Positions 35,801-47,302 of a stretch of DNA of 64,000 nucleotides are shown here, piece after piece. The notes beneath the pieces were generated by a model. The model was not told the DNA's origin. It was given only the letters and a program-made list of their open reading frames with translations, and did not search any database. Where the stretch lies: the NCBI GenBank assembly GCA_000708835.1, contig DF237116.1, positions 99,117-163,116 of the forward strand. The letters are read 5' to 3'. The stretch comes from Klebsormidium nitens. Its lineage: Eukaryota > Streptophyta > Klebsormidiophyceae > Klebsormidiales > Klebsormidiaceae. Position 1 is the first letter of the stretch, and each line of letters opens with the position of its first letter. Made by a program: the position numbers and the translations under genes.

Positions 35801-38800
35801 CGGATTCGTCCGGGTAACTTATGGCCTAATCCAGTGACACAAAACTAACACTACTGGTCAAAGCATCCTTACCGTTCTCAACTGCTCGTCAATATTCGCC
35901 GCTTTTCCTAAGCACCAGCTTTTAACCGCTTTGCTACCCACCCGTTTCGAACAGCAGGTAGAAGACGTGTTCTTGGGTCCAGCGGAATCCTCCGCTTATC
36001 TTTTGGTTTACCACGGTCTGAGACAGTGCTCCCGGTTACAGCATCTTTTCTGCCATTCACTGCTCGTCAAATTTCGCCGCTTCAGTTAACCACCCGCTTG
36101 TAACCGCTTCGCTGACCACCCGTTTCGAACGACAGGTCGTAATTGTGTACTTGGGACCTAGCGGGATTCTCCCATTCACTAATGGTTCGTTCTGTGACCA
36201 GCGCTCCCGATTCCAGCATCTGTACTGTCTTCAGGAGCTCGACCATTTCGGCCCCTTACCTTAACCAGCCGCTTTAAACCGCTCCGCTAACCACCCGCTC
36301 TCAACGACAGGTAGAAGACGTATACTTGGGGCCCAGCGGAATCCTCCGGTCAACGCACGGCTACTCGAACGTACGGCCAGTTCTGTTGATCGACGCGTCG
36401 ACGATAGACCCAATGACGACCAAAAAAGTGGCGGCGGCGGTCCAACGAAGCAAACTCGCCGATGAATCAAGTAAGTGCAATCTGAGGTCCTCCAAAAGCA
36501 CCCCGGACATTTGCGCTTCTCACCTATGCGTTCCCTTGCGCTTCCGGCAGATTCGGTGATTGAAAGAGCCTTTACAAACGGACAGTGGAGAAAAACCTTG
36601 ACTGCAATTATCTCTTCGCATCGACGCAATGCGCTGCTTGTTCTCGTCGCTGGAGATTTTCGTTAATGTGAAAGACTTCAATACAGGCGCGCTTCGCATT
36701 ATCATCTAGTATCAAACGTGGTTCTTCCTTTCAGCGGCTCCGTCATAATCCTGCGCAGCATCTTAATCCGATGGAACTTACTCCGATTTGCACGCATTAG
36801 TCCACATCTGACCCCTTGATTTACTTTGCTTTGTTTTCACCAATGTGCTTGCTTGCTTCCTGTTGCAGAGCACCTAGACAGCCGGTGGCACCAGCCACTA
36901 TTGCTAGTCACGCCAGTCTCTCGGAACATCGCCGGGGCGAACAGGCGACCCTCACCTTCATGAAAGGCGGGGAGATCTGTTTCTACATTTCGTCATTCAT
37001 GCGCTCTTCGTTTTCTTTTGCAGAGTACTTAGATAGCCGGTGGCACCACCCGCTGTTGCTAGATACGCCTGTCTCGGGGGGCATTGTTGGGGCGGAAAAG
37101 GCGACCCTCACCTTTATGGTGGGCGGGGAGACGGTCGCCCTCGACGCCGCCCGGCCCTTCCTGTCAGCAATGGGGAAGAGCATCGTTCACTGCGGGAGCA
37201 CGGGTAGCGGACAGGTAAGAAGCTTTAAGTTAGGTCTCTCGATATTTTCGTGTCTACCTGCCGGAGAAGACAGTCTCTGTTGAGCACTTGCACAATGGAT
37301 AGTTCTGCTGCAGTTCTGAGCCGTCATGGCAAGAGTTAGATTCCTTTCGCTGTTGGCCGTAACTGCGTTCTTCCTCGTGGCGATACGAATCTGATCACCA
37401 TCGTTCTGCCCCCGTTCTGCTTTCTCATGTCTCATTGTGGCTAACGTTACCGTCCACCCCGGCTGCTTTTTGGACTGGCCGAGGTGGAGCGTTTACTGCT
37501 TGCAATCTCGTTGGTCCTTTACATTAGACGTATTCACAGCGTCGTCATCTAGGACGCTCTTCATGCCATCACTTTCGCTCTGGTATCCAATACGTCGATT
37601 GAAAACGCCGTTTTTGACTTTGCGCTCCGCGTGGCAACATGGCCGCCGCAACGGCCGGCAAAACTGTCGGCGTTTGTTCGCATGTCACACTACAACATTC
37701 CGCCCGTGTTATCATTCCCCCCGTCATCTGCTCGGCGGAGCAAAGGAGACTTGTTACGGGTTCGAGCTAGGCGCCATTCTGTGTCGTTTTTGGCGTGTAG
37801 TGAAACTACGGTATGCTCCTGGTCACGGGTTGGTTTACCCTTCTTTATGTCCGTGGCAGGAATTCTGACGCCATGGGACGTTGTCGCCCACACACTCACG
37901 GGTTGAAGTGATGCTGCTAGCGTAGGCTAATGATGCAGCATCCGAAAGCTTTCCTAGTCCATATTCTGCTGTTCCTAATTGTTTTGCTCCGGCCCTTAAA
38001 ATCCGCACTGCAAAGCTCAGCTCTCGTTATTCGCAAAGGAGCGGAGATGAGCTTACATTGTCGAGAGATTGGACCAAAGAAATTGCCGGTTTGCGAGCCC
38101 CTCGTTCCTGGCTTGAGCATGTGCTTAATCCTTGCTCAATCTGCTGGGCCGGTCCTGGTGATCGAACTTTCCGGTCTATACATCCGATCTCACGGCCTGC
38201 GGTAGCTGCCAGGCTCCTGTAGTTCCCGTTCTTTCTGATCCGACCATGTCGATGAGTTTCGAAAGATCATACGTCCATGTACTGCTTTATAATCTGCTCA
38301 GGTGCTCTGGCGTTGTGCATGTGACGAATCCCGTCCTGATTCCCGTTTCTTCGCATCGCCCTTGCGTTGTCCTTTGGTCTGCGCACAAGGTGCACCACGT
38401 TTTGCCCTTGTAGACAAACAGATCTGTTGGCAAGGCAAGGCAAAACCTTGGCCACGCTCCGATGTAAGGAGATGAGCGGGCTTTCTTCGGAACTCAAAAG
38501 TTTAATATCACGAAGGACGATATTCGTCCACATACCTTTCTCCAAGCTGTAGACATCAAGCAGTAATGTTTAGTCTCGCTTCCCTGGGTCATGCGCTCCT
38601 TCCTTCTAGCGCTGGTTATGTTTTGTCTTCGCTCGTAATGTGAATCTGGCCGTGAAGATATCCCGTCCGTTCGCTGGCCACTTGAGCCAATTGCGGTAGG
38701 GATTTGAGTCTGAGGCCACTAGCCCTTCTCGTCGTTCATCCATGCTTTGGTACGGGCTTGATTGTGTGACTCTATGTGTTCTTCACTTTGATCATAGATG

Positions 38801-41800
38801 AAGCAGCACCTTTGGGTTCTCAATACCCTACGATTCAATGCGCTGGATTCCAATCCGCGTCACAGTGTTGCACAGAAGCTTTTCGGTCACTTCGCCTCTT
38901 TGTATGGAGCACTCCAGCGGAATAACCGGTTTGCATCCCTGATCGCTCACACACAGCCACCGCAAGAGTGCTTTTGTAAGGAGCCCACTTTGCTTTGATG
39001 TGCTCATTGTTGAGCTTTCGAACGCAGTCAATTGGCGCTCTCCCTGGGCCAGAAGCTATATCATGACCATTATGTTAATAGTGCTGCATCTGTGCAAGGG
39101 CAAGCTGGGAGCTTTTTGACGCCCATCTTTCCGAAAGCGCGCACTTTCAATGATGAGGCCTGGCACTGGGGGCCCGATGCGTTTTTCTGATCGTGATCAC
39201 TTTCCGAATCAATCCAAGTGCCGTATACAAGTCTGCAGCAGAAGTTACCACTTTATTCTGCCACTTTGTCTTTCCAGACGAAGAGAACGTTTTGGGCTCT
39301 TCAGAATGACTGAGACTCTCATCCGTGACAGATTACCGCAGCGACTCGTTTGAGTCGGACGTCGTTCTTCAATGCTCTCACACTTCTACTGAGACGTCCA
39401 AAAGGTTCGGCAGACTTTATCTGATTACGCTTTGTAAGACTGTACCGAATAAGATGGCTTCTTACGTTGCTGAAGCTTTGCCTATGATTAGCAGCGGAAC
39501 CGCCGCAAAAGTCTTGCGGCGAGGTGGTCTTTAAAGTGGAGATTTGTTGAAGATGGTTGTCTTCTGTTGTTTGAGGATGAAGCGTGTCCGGTAGCAGTTC
39601 TAGCCGGAGCTCTTGAGGGCGCGAGTCGATGCACTGCCAGCATAAAAATATAAGCGTTTCAGGACGGCAAAGCTTGGAATGATGTATGTTTTGGTGTAAC
39701 CTCTTAAATTCAGAGGTTTTACTATGTGTCGGCAAGTAGTGGTGTTTCCATGGGGACGTGTATTCTATCTGCCCCCAGTCGAGCTTTGTCTTGTATGACG
39801 CCGGCCCAAACTTCACTCTGCAAACCAGAGAACCACTTGGAAAAGCGAAAGTGTTTGGCAGGTGTTTGGCTCCCGCTTCTTTCAGCCACCACGTGTTCTT
39901 TTGCATTCATGGTTGTAGAATTGTATGGCGACATCTTTTGTGACTGTCCTGCCCTGCATCCGTTTGCCTCTTTTTGCCAGGCAAGATGGCTCGTGCACTT
40001 TTTATGTGGCTTGCGCATTGGAGGTTGTGGCAGTTGCCTTTGAGGGTGTTCAGCTTTTACTGAGTAGACGTGTCGGACATCTGCTCACTTCTAGCTAGTC
40101 AAGCCAATCTGTGCTAGTATTAAATTTGGCCTTATGCTTGTTCGAACAATGTACCCACGACTGTCATGCATGAAAACACATCAATTGCCGCGGACATTGT
40201 CCTTTCGGCTCTCAAAGCCTCGTGAATCTTTTGAAGCGACTGTAGTGCAAAGAGCGGGGCAAAGACGAGCTGCGAGTGTTTGGCCGGTCGAACTTTCCCC
40301 ATAAGTTGGCCAACAGTGTATGGTAGATGCCTCTGGTGCGGGTTTGACACTTCCTTTCTCTAGGCGCCGGTTCGAACTTGAAATTGCAAGGAACTTCCGC
40401 ATGTAGTCGAAGCACCCCGCACCCATGCTTAAGTCCGTAAATCAGTTTTGTTGGCGTAGCATTCTGCTGCGATACGCTTCTTGGCGGATTGGAGCCTTTG
40501 TGGAGATGACTTTGTCGGCTTGCAGCTGTCGAGTGCCTCTTATTGCAGCAAATGCTTCTCAAAGCGCATGACAAAACGAGTCTCGCTCATTGGGTTGCTT
40601 GGACGAAAGGCCCGCTTCTTGAACGATAAGAGGACGGAAGATATATGTGTTGACAATCAAAAACTAGCTCGTTACCTTTTAGAATCATTTTACTACGTTG
40701 GCAGCACGTTCCCGGCGGTGTTTGCGACATTGTGTAGTCTGCGCGGAAACATACGCGCAGAAAAGGATGCTAGCAGTCGATTCCGATGGAAATTGCAAGG
40801 AATTTTCTTGGTCTGGTCTAAGTCCCACCTCCTCGTTGGCACCTCCTCTACATAGCTTCCCCTAACATCATTAGTTGGGCGGAGACTCCCTCTTCATAAC
40901 TTCCCCAACATCATTATTTGGGCGGTATGTCTGGATTCCTACAACCTTCCGCCAGCGGCCAGGATGCACACCGCGTCTGAGAGCTATGAATAGTCTTAGC
41001 GGCTCACTTGGCGATTGATGAAGTGCCCGCTCCATCCAAGCTAGTCATGCTGAGATGTCTCGATCAAGAGTCCCACAGGATGGCACAACCGTGGTCAAAC
41101 AACGTGTCCTGTAATCAATTTGAGAGATCTTTCAAGTTGCTGTGACTCCTTTCCTTAGTTTGAAAGCGGACGCTCCTTTGCTGCCTTGCGGAAAGAACGA
41201 AGTAAAGCCGACAAGAAAGCAAACGCCAATTAAAAGGATTCGCGTTAAGGGCAAGTGTTGCTGGTGTTGCTGGTGCTCAATGGTTCTGGGATGTAACCGA
41301 TGGTGCGGCTGCTTATTTGGCAAAGTCTACTCAGCAATGATGTCGCGTGCAATTGGGACGCCACAACGTTAACGTGGCGGCTCAACAATCGTCAACTCCC
41401 TTTGAAGCTGTTGTTTTCTTATGGGTGTTGTCGTCTATGGGCTGACGAAATCCTCCTGACTGATTTTTGAGATTTCTGCACGTAGTCCAATCGTGCCTGT
41501 CTCGGGCAGGATGGGTTGCAATTGTTTTACAGTATGAGATCTACGTGACATTATGACCGCCAGGGAAACCAGCAGCTGTTGAGAATAGTACGTACATAGC
41601 TGGTTTCACCAACTTCGAGCTCAAGACGCCCTTGCGGACTTCACATGTATCATATAAAAGGGGCACCTTATCTCAGCGGTAATGTTCAGACACAACGTTC
41701 ACGGTATCGTGCAAAGCACTCGCGTTAGCACACCACCACTAACGGTTGCACACCCCTTGCGCTGAAGTAAAGAAGGGCCGTCCAGGGATTGCTCGATCAT

Positions 41801-44800
41801 CTGGTGCGTCTGCCCTTGAATTCTCGGTTAATTCATGATAGCACTTTTTGCAGCAGGGGCCGTGGTAAAAGTGCGTCCGTCTGGTCGAATAGTGTGTCGA
41901 CGCATGGCAGTTCCGCGTCTGGCGCTTTGACGCTTGCAGCCTGCCTTTCTGGCAGGGGTACGGCTACTGGCTTGGTGCCTGCTTTCACGTGGAAAAGACA
42001 GGGAGGATTGAGGTGGTCGGGACGAAACTGGTGCCCAAGCCCTTCTACTGTGGCCCACGCATGCTTTGGATTCTGCCAACGGAACGCACAAGCGTTCGCA
42101 AAGCCATTTCAACCACCTTGCTGTCGGTGAAAACGCAATGTGTCTGGATATTATGAGGAAAAAGTTGTAATGGTCGATGGTGAAGCACTATCGCAAGGAT
42201 GAGGTGACCGGTTGCAGGGCTCTTTGTAGCTCAGAGTAAGTGCTGGACTATTCTGACTTGGAAAGGTCGACACAGTCTTTTTTGAAAAGCCTTCTTTTAG
42301 GTTGATTGTCTCCTGTCCAACAGGTATTCAGCCTGGCGGTCGGAGCTTTGGGTCAGGCTAGGAAAGTGCTGAATTTGAGAAACGGGGCCATCGGTCTACT
42401 TAGTGTGGACGTCGTACTTGGTGATGATTTACCGTGGTAAAGCTTGGCAACCTGCTCATTTGAGAGCTGTGAGCGCCCTCTCTCCCTTGCAAGTTCACGC
42501 GGCCATTTCGAACCTGCTCGTGCTTCGAAACGCTCTGCCTCGATCGTGCGGCTAGGATACTGGTCTTGGTGGAACCGCGTGACTCTTGTACGGCTCAATG
42601 CTGCTTACCCCGATCCTGATGCCGCCCACCTTTTGATGGGGACAATATGCTTAAGCACATGTCAAGCGGCACCGTTTGATGGCTGCATTAGCGGAGCTAT
42701 ACCTGAACCCCGGCGTTGATACTTGCATCTGTTTGTGATTTTGCAATGGAACCAGCCCGAACCAGGAACTATCCGTGAAATCAAAATCTTGAACCGTCTC
42801 CTATTTTAATCATTTATTGTTCCCGCGCCAACACGTTATCTTGCGCTCCGTCTCCGATTTTAAGCCTTTTAAATCCAGTTAAGGCAACGTTTTGCCCACC
42901 ATATCGTTCACCAGTTGATGCTTCCTGTCTTGGGAGACCTGTAATTGAACAGGTTGTCTAAATTATTCGCAAGTACAGTGGTTTAGTTACAAGACCCATA
43001 AAAGTAGAATCAAGAGCCCAGGAGCGGGCTTTTATCTACACCTCGCATTACATACTTTGCAGCAAGAATGCTAGTGTGTCATTGAGCTGCTTAGACTTCT
43101 GCGCGGCTCATTGATGTTACGCTTGCGCACTGATGCTGTCGAGATTCCCGTGTTCTAAAGAAGCGCTCGACCATGAGAGGTCGGCAGTTTCTGCACTTGC
43201 TTCGTCCAACATTGGCGACCCGGACTGGTAGCTTATTCTATGACCGGATACGCAAGGCCAGCAAGCATGCCAGTCTTGGAATCCTTGTACGGAAGAAAGT
43301 CCGTTCTTCACATGATGACGAAGAAAGGGCAATGCTGTCTATGTACGATGTAGTGCTGCTGTTTTTTGTGCTATCCAAGTGCCTTGATGTACATGCTAGG
43401 ATTGTTCATCCACCTTTCTTGGTTGGAATAGGACGGCACCAACCCAACTCTGCCAGCTGCGAGTCACACCAGGTTCGTTTACGTGCTCGAACGTGTTTGA
43501 AGGAGACGACGACCACTTTCTCGCATGCGAGACCCTAAACTGTCAGGTTGTGAAGGCGTGTCGACTGTACGTATGTGCGTGTATGTGCTGAGAGAGTGCA
43601 CCCAACTGTTATTGTTCAGCCATAAGAAACCCCTGATCTATGGTCAAAAAATTGGCATTTGTTTTTGGGGCATCGTCGCGGATGCCCAACGCTCTATAAG
43701 AGCATCCTAAGAATGTTATGCGGAGTCCACGCTTGCATGCAAGTGCGTAAGGACTGTCCGTACGGCCGTCCCTCGTGATGGCTTCGCCTCATCTGTGCAT
43801 AGTTAGCGCTCAAAGCTTCGTAGCTCAAACCCCGAATGTCTCGTAGGACTGGCAGCTAAGAAGGTCAGCGGGACTGGGAACGGAAGATCTTGGCGGCCCA
43901 GAGGACTCGCGATGTCATCTGATGCTGCATACTCGCCGAATTGCTGTTAAACAAGGTGCTCCAAGTATTGTTCTTGATGTACTAGGACCGCTCGTACGCT
44001 TTCTTGTCTACCCTTGCGTGATGTGCCAATAATTCAGCACCGAATCGCAAAAGTTTTCTGGCTAGTTTTGAACTCTTGACAGGGGCATTCACGTCCCACG
44101 TGGGTCTTATGCACCTAGGTTTGTATTGAAGCGCAGCATGCCGCAACGCCTGAGCTAGGCAGCCGCTTAGTGATTACGCGATCCAAGCAAGAAGTTAACC
44201 CCCTGTTTTTCATATCCTCTGAAGATTTTGTTGTCCCTCAACATTGCATTCTCCACCTTTGGCTCGGTTCCTCCTTCGGCTTCCTCTTGTATAAGAGCTG
44301 TTGTCCGGATTAAATCATGAGCTTTTGGAACACCTTGGAAAGATTTTGTTGGGGAGCTCTTGATCTTCTCAACATCCGGTGTCTTCTTGTACGACGTCGC
44401 ACGAAGTTTGAAAGCCCTTCAATTTTGAAGACATGCAAATAGCAGTGAGGACGTAATGAAAAGTGGGTCGCTGCTAATCCAAGGCGCTCACGCATATGGT
44501 CTCTGTGGCTGTTGGAAGACAATTTAGCAAGCCCATTGCAATCTGGAACGGGGCTGCTTTCAACACGATAAACTTTCCTGCCACATTGCGCTGCTTTTTG
44601 GGTCCTCGTTTTGGGCCGACCTTTTGCATTCGGTTCAAAGTTAGAGCGTGTATTTTTTATCGGAATCTGCGAGGTCGAGATATTCGCAGCAAAAACATGG
44701 CATTCGCCGAGGCTGGACTTCTTAGCGGCTTTCGGTTAAGAACTTGACCTTGCTGCGGTCGCGGGCAACCGGTCGAGAACCTTCTTCCGATCGTCTTGTG

Positions 44801-47302
44801 GCACCTGCTTTCCGGTCTGGTTCGGGCCGTGGTTGGGAAGATTGAGGACCAACATTCAAGACTGGAACAGAAAGAAACTGCAATGATCGAAACTGCATGG
44901 TCTCGTGGTTGTTATGAGTGTCATCTACAAGCCTACTACGTGTGCCATAGTTTTGCACCGGTTGACGTTGGACAACTGAGTCATTCATCAGAACGGGGGG
45001 CCAAATCCCGATCCATGAAGGTTTTGGGGGCCCCTCGAGTTTAACGTCAGCGCTTCAGACCGCTTTTTGCAAACAGCAGGTTGTTTGTTCATCTCATCTG
45101 CAGGTTGGCAAACTGTGCAACAACCCCGTGCTCGCCATTGAAATGGCGGCGGGTGCAGATGCCCTCGCGCTGACCCAATACATATACACTTCATCTGAAA
45201 AATGCATGCTTTGTATGGAGACTATTATTGGAGAGACTTGCATTCTGTGCAGGTTGCGAAGCTTTGCAACAACCTTGCGCTCGCCATCGAGATGGCGGCT
45301 GTTGCGGAGGCCCTTGCGCTGGGCCAGAAACTAGGCGTCGACTTGCGCGTGTTGAGCGGGATCTTCAACACGTCGTCAGCGCGGTGTTGGAGCAGGTGAG
45401 GCTCCAAAATTTCTGATTTGATGTATTCTGTGCTTTACCATCGGTCAAAACTGAACTCCCGTTGTCACTTTGCTGGGCGGACCTAGAAAGCACCTCCTGA
45501 TAATCCCGAATGTTCTTTGGCGACAGTTCTGAACTGAGTTTTGGACCCTCGAGCAACTGAATAGCGCCAGTGGAAAAGCGTAACGTAAAAGCTTTTATAC
45601 CCTTCTTTGGGCATTCGCATCTTTCCTGTCGCATCGTACGTATGCTTCTCAACTGCCTCTTCTGAATCGACACTTGTTATGTCTTCGGCTTTGAGAAGCT
45701 CGTGTGCAGTTTCCAGTGGTTTGGAGCAATCTGGATTTTGGAGCGGTCGTATTCAGGATCACCTTCCGACGTTTCTCCTGGCACGTTGCAAACAGCTCAA
45801 CGCTCTCGACATGCTCCACCCCTTCAGCATGGCCTGATTGCGGCGTTCTGTTTTCTGGTCGTGTTCACAGGGAAGGCCGAAACCGTCGTACTGACGTCAG
45901 CCTCCTCTCCTGCCTGCAGTGATACGTACAACCCGGTTCCGGGGGTCCTGGAAAACATCCCCGCTTCTAGAGGGTATGGGGGCGGCTTTGCGACGCGATT
46001 GATGGTGAGCTAATAATCGGGACTTATGCGCAGCATTTCCAGTTAATTGGAGCGGCAGGGTGTACTCATGCCGCACGTGGTTTTTTGTAAGAGATGCATG
46101 TTTCGTGCGCCTCGGTTGTGATGTCTGAACTGAAAGTTGACAGTTTCGTGGTCCGAAGGCTGTTTGATGCAAGTCTGCTGTTTGACCCAGGCGCCCTTTT
46201 CCAATAAATATTCTAGAGCTTCGCTTGAAGGAAATCTTCTGCTCGGGCACCTCGCAAGCTGTACGCCAGAAGAACGACGTCGCTTCTTTGACCTGCTTTT
46301 TGTCCCCTCGAGAACCTTCGCGCACCTCTCTTTCGTAGAGAAGTCGAGCCAAGCACTCATCTCAGATCAATTCAGGCATGTGCCGGAGGAGACTTAGAGC
46401 CTAAGTCCTCTTCTTTTACATTCCGGTTGGATGAGAATGTCGTATACAAGCAGGGCATGATCATGTGCACGACTTTAAGCAAAGGCTGCAGCTTGACCGT
46501 TAGCTGAACATGTGGTTTCGTCGACCCGCAGGTGAAAGACATTAGCCTTGCGTTGGCGGCTGGAAAAGAGGCGGGGGCAGTAATACCCTTAGGTGCAAAG
46601 GTCCTCGAACTGTAAGTCACAGTGTTTCGAAATTTCCTGTTTGAAGTCCTGGCCCTTTTTCTTTTTGACATCCTCTTCGTGCACGGTCGCTGCTTGAGAT
46701 AGAAGAATTGATGCTCCCAATCAAATACCCACTGTCACTGACAATCGGTCAATCTGTCGGTGGCTTTTTAGTTAGAGAACAACACTTCATATGAGCACCG
46801 CCAGCCTACGCAGGAGCGATACTTTGCGTGTCGTTTTTGGGGATGTATGCCTCTGCTTCGATCGCAAGCAAGCCGGCCCCGCATTCTTTGTCATTGCCAG
46901 CCTCCTTCAGTTTTGGCTCCTCTCTTCAGTCTATTGAGGGCTTGGGTATGCAGTCCTCATTTCATCGTTGATTTCTTGTGGCCACGGTTCTCCATTCAAC
47001 GTTTAAGGCGCCCAAAGTAGGAAAAGTCTTAGCAGCTTAAATCACCCTCAAAACCTCGTGTCGAATGTGCTTTGTGAGCGGTCTCTGCCCTCAAGCAAAG
47101 TTCTAAGAAAGTCACGAACAGATTTTTGACCGCTCTCCTAATGTGCAGGTACACTAGAATGATTGACGGGGGCGCTTCATCCAAGGACTTTTCCGCTATA
47201 TACGAGCACATATACGGCGGTGCCGGCGTTTCGCCGGCTCCCAAAACGTCACCAGACAGCTCACAAGCAGGGCATCCAGCTCCTATAGCAAGTGACCGAT
47301 AA
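29846..47302 (+). CDS. HIBADH: 3-hydroxyisobutyrate dehydrogenase, mitochondrial
   Basis: Eight exons: 29846-30151 (tentative), 35075-35278, 36311-36470, 37024-37214, 45253-45395, 45920-46004, 46532-46611 and 47149-47302 (TAA); 440 residues if exon 1 is right. The enzyme oxidises 3-hydroxyisobutyrate to methylmalonate semialdehyde with NAD+ in valine breakdown. Visible signatures are the Rossmann motif [11 protein letters not shown] at the start of exon 2, [19 protein letters not shown], the substrate motif [15 protein letters not shown], the catalytic-lysine motif [14 protein letters not shown] split between exons 4 and 5, and [13 protein letters not shown]. Exon 1 starts at ATG 29846 with a presequence-like [17 protein letters not shown]; a GTGAGG donor at 30152 gives 102 codons, but an earlier GTGGGA at 29912 would give 22. 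Introns reach 4.9 and 8.0 kb, and four exons have decayed copies next to them. Confidence 0.92.
31451..34560 (+). repeat. Four-unit long tandem repeat array in intron 1 of the dehydrogenase gene
   Basis: Three landmarks recur in the same order. Landmark A (TGCAGTCTGGCGGCTTCG type) is at 31451, 32325, 33388 and 34147. B (GGGCCAGGACG...CTCCCCTTG) is near 31604, 32490, 33551 and 34285. C (GGGCAAGGACGAACTGTG type) is near 31834, 32711, 33770 and 34500. Unit spacings are about 874, 1063 and 759 bp. One unit contains a decayed copy of the exon 2 start after a CAG (33121), so the long units probably grew from the same junction. Divergence is high but collinear. Confidence 0.8.
34901..34945 (+). repeat. 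Decayed copy of dehydrogenase exon 2 start
   Basis: After TTTGCAG at 34900 the sequence reads AATGTTGGCTTCCTCGGCC, against AACGTCGGCTTCATCGGCC in the real exon at 35075; similarity fades after about 25 nt. Offset is 174 bp. Confidence 0.75.
35342..35480 (+). repeat. Donor-side decayed copy of dehydrogenase exon 2
   Basis: Starting near AAGACCGGAAGTTGG the sequence follows the second half of exon 2 (real segment about 35157-35278) through ATGAAAGCGGAGGGCG, GGATCCAGAAGAAGT, GACGTCGTTACTACCATG and CTGCCGTCAT, ending at a GTATGT in place of the donor. Small deletions break the frame. It lies directly 3' of the real exon. Confidence 0.9.
35593..36310 (+). repeat. Four decayed copies of dehydrogenase exon 3, 175-183 bp apart
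   Basis: Copies begin after CAG at about 35593 (poor), 35776, 35956 and 36136; the real exon starts at 36311, giving spacings of 183, 180, 180 and 175 bp. The copy at 35956 shares GTAGAAGACGT, CTTGGG and AGCGGAATCCTCCG with the exon. The intron parts of the units also align (AACCGCTTCGCT, CCACCCGTTTCGAAC). All copies are out of frame within 20-40 nt. Confidence 0.92.
36869..36985 (+). repeat. Decayed copy of dehydrogenase exon 4 start
   Basis: About 107 nt after a TTGCAG match the start of exon 4 (37024) at about 80% by eye, sharing AGCCGGTGGCACCA, GGCGACCCTCACCTT and GGCGGGGAGA. A 1-nt deletion before GGCGACC breaks the frame. Offset is 155 bp. Confidence 0.92.
40847..40925 (+). repeat. Short two-copy tandem repeat in intron 4
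   Basis: Two copies of a ~34-bp unit (CTTCCCC.AACATCATTA and TTGGGCGG shared) lie about 45 bp apart. Confidence 0.7.
45104..45185 (+). repeat. Decayed copy of dehydrogenase exon 5 start
   Basis: After CTGCAG the next ~78 nt match the start of exon 5 (45253) at about 78% by eye (TGCAACAACC, CTCGCCAT and GAAATGGCGGC against GAGATGGCGGC), offset 149 bp. The frame stays open through the homologous part but lacks the exon's 3' end. Confidence 0.9.

Larger units (their letters stand above)
37215..45252 (+). other. 8.0-kb intron 4 of the dehydrogenase gene
   Basis: The protein alignment is continuous across this gap (GSTGSGQ then VAKLCNN), so no exon is missing. I saw no gene on either strand. A block near 39035-39056 (CTGGGCCAGAAGCT) resembles the CTGGGCCAGAAACT of exon 5 and may be an old relic. 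The rest is unassigned single-copy-looking DNA apart from small repeats. Confidence 0.6.
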
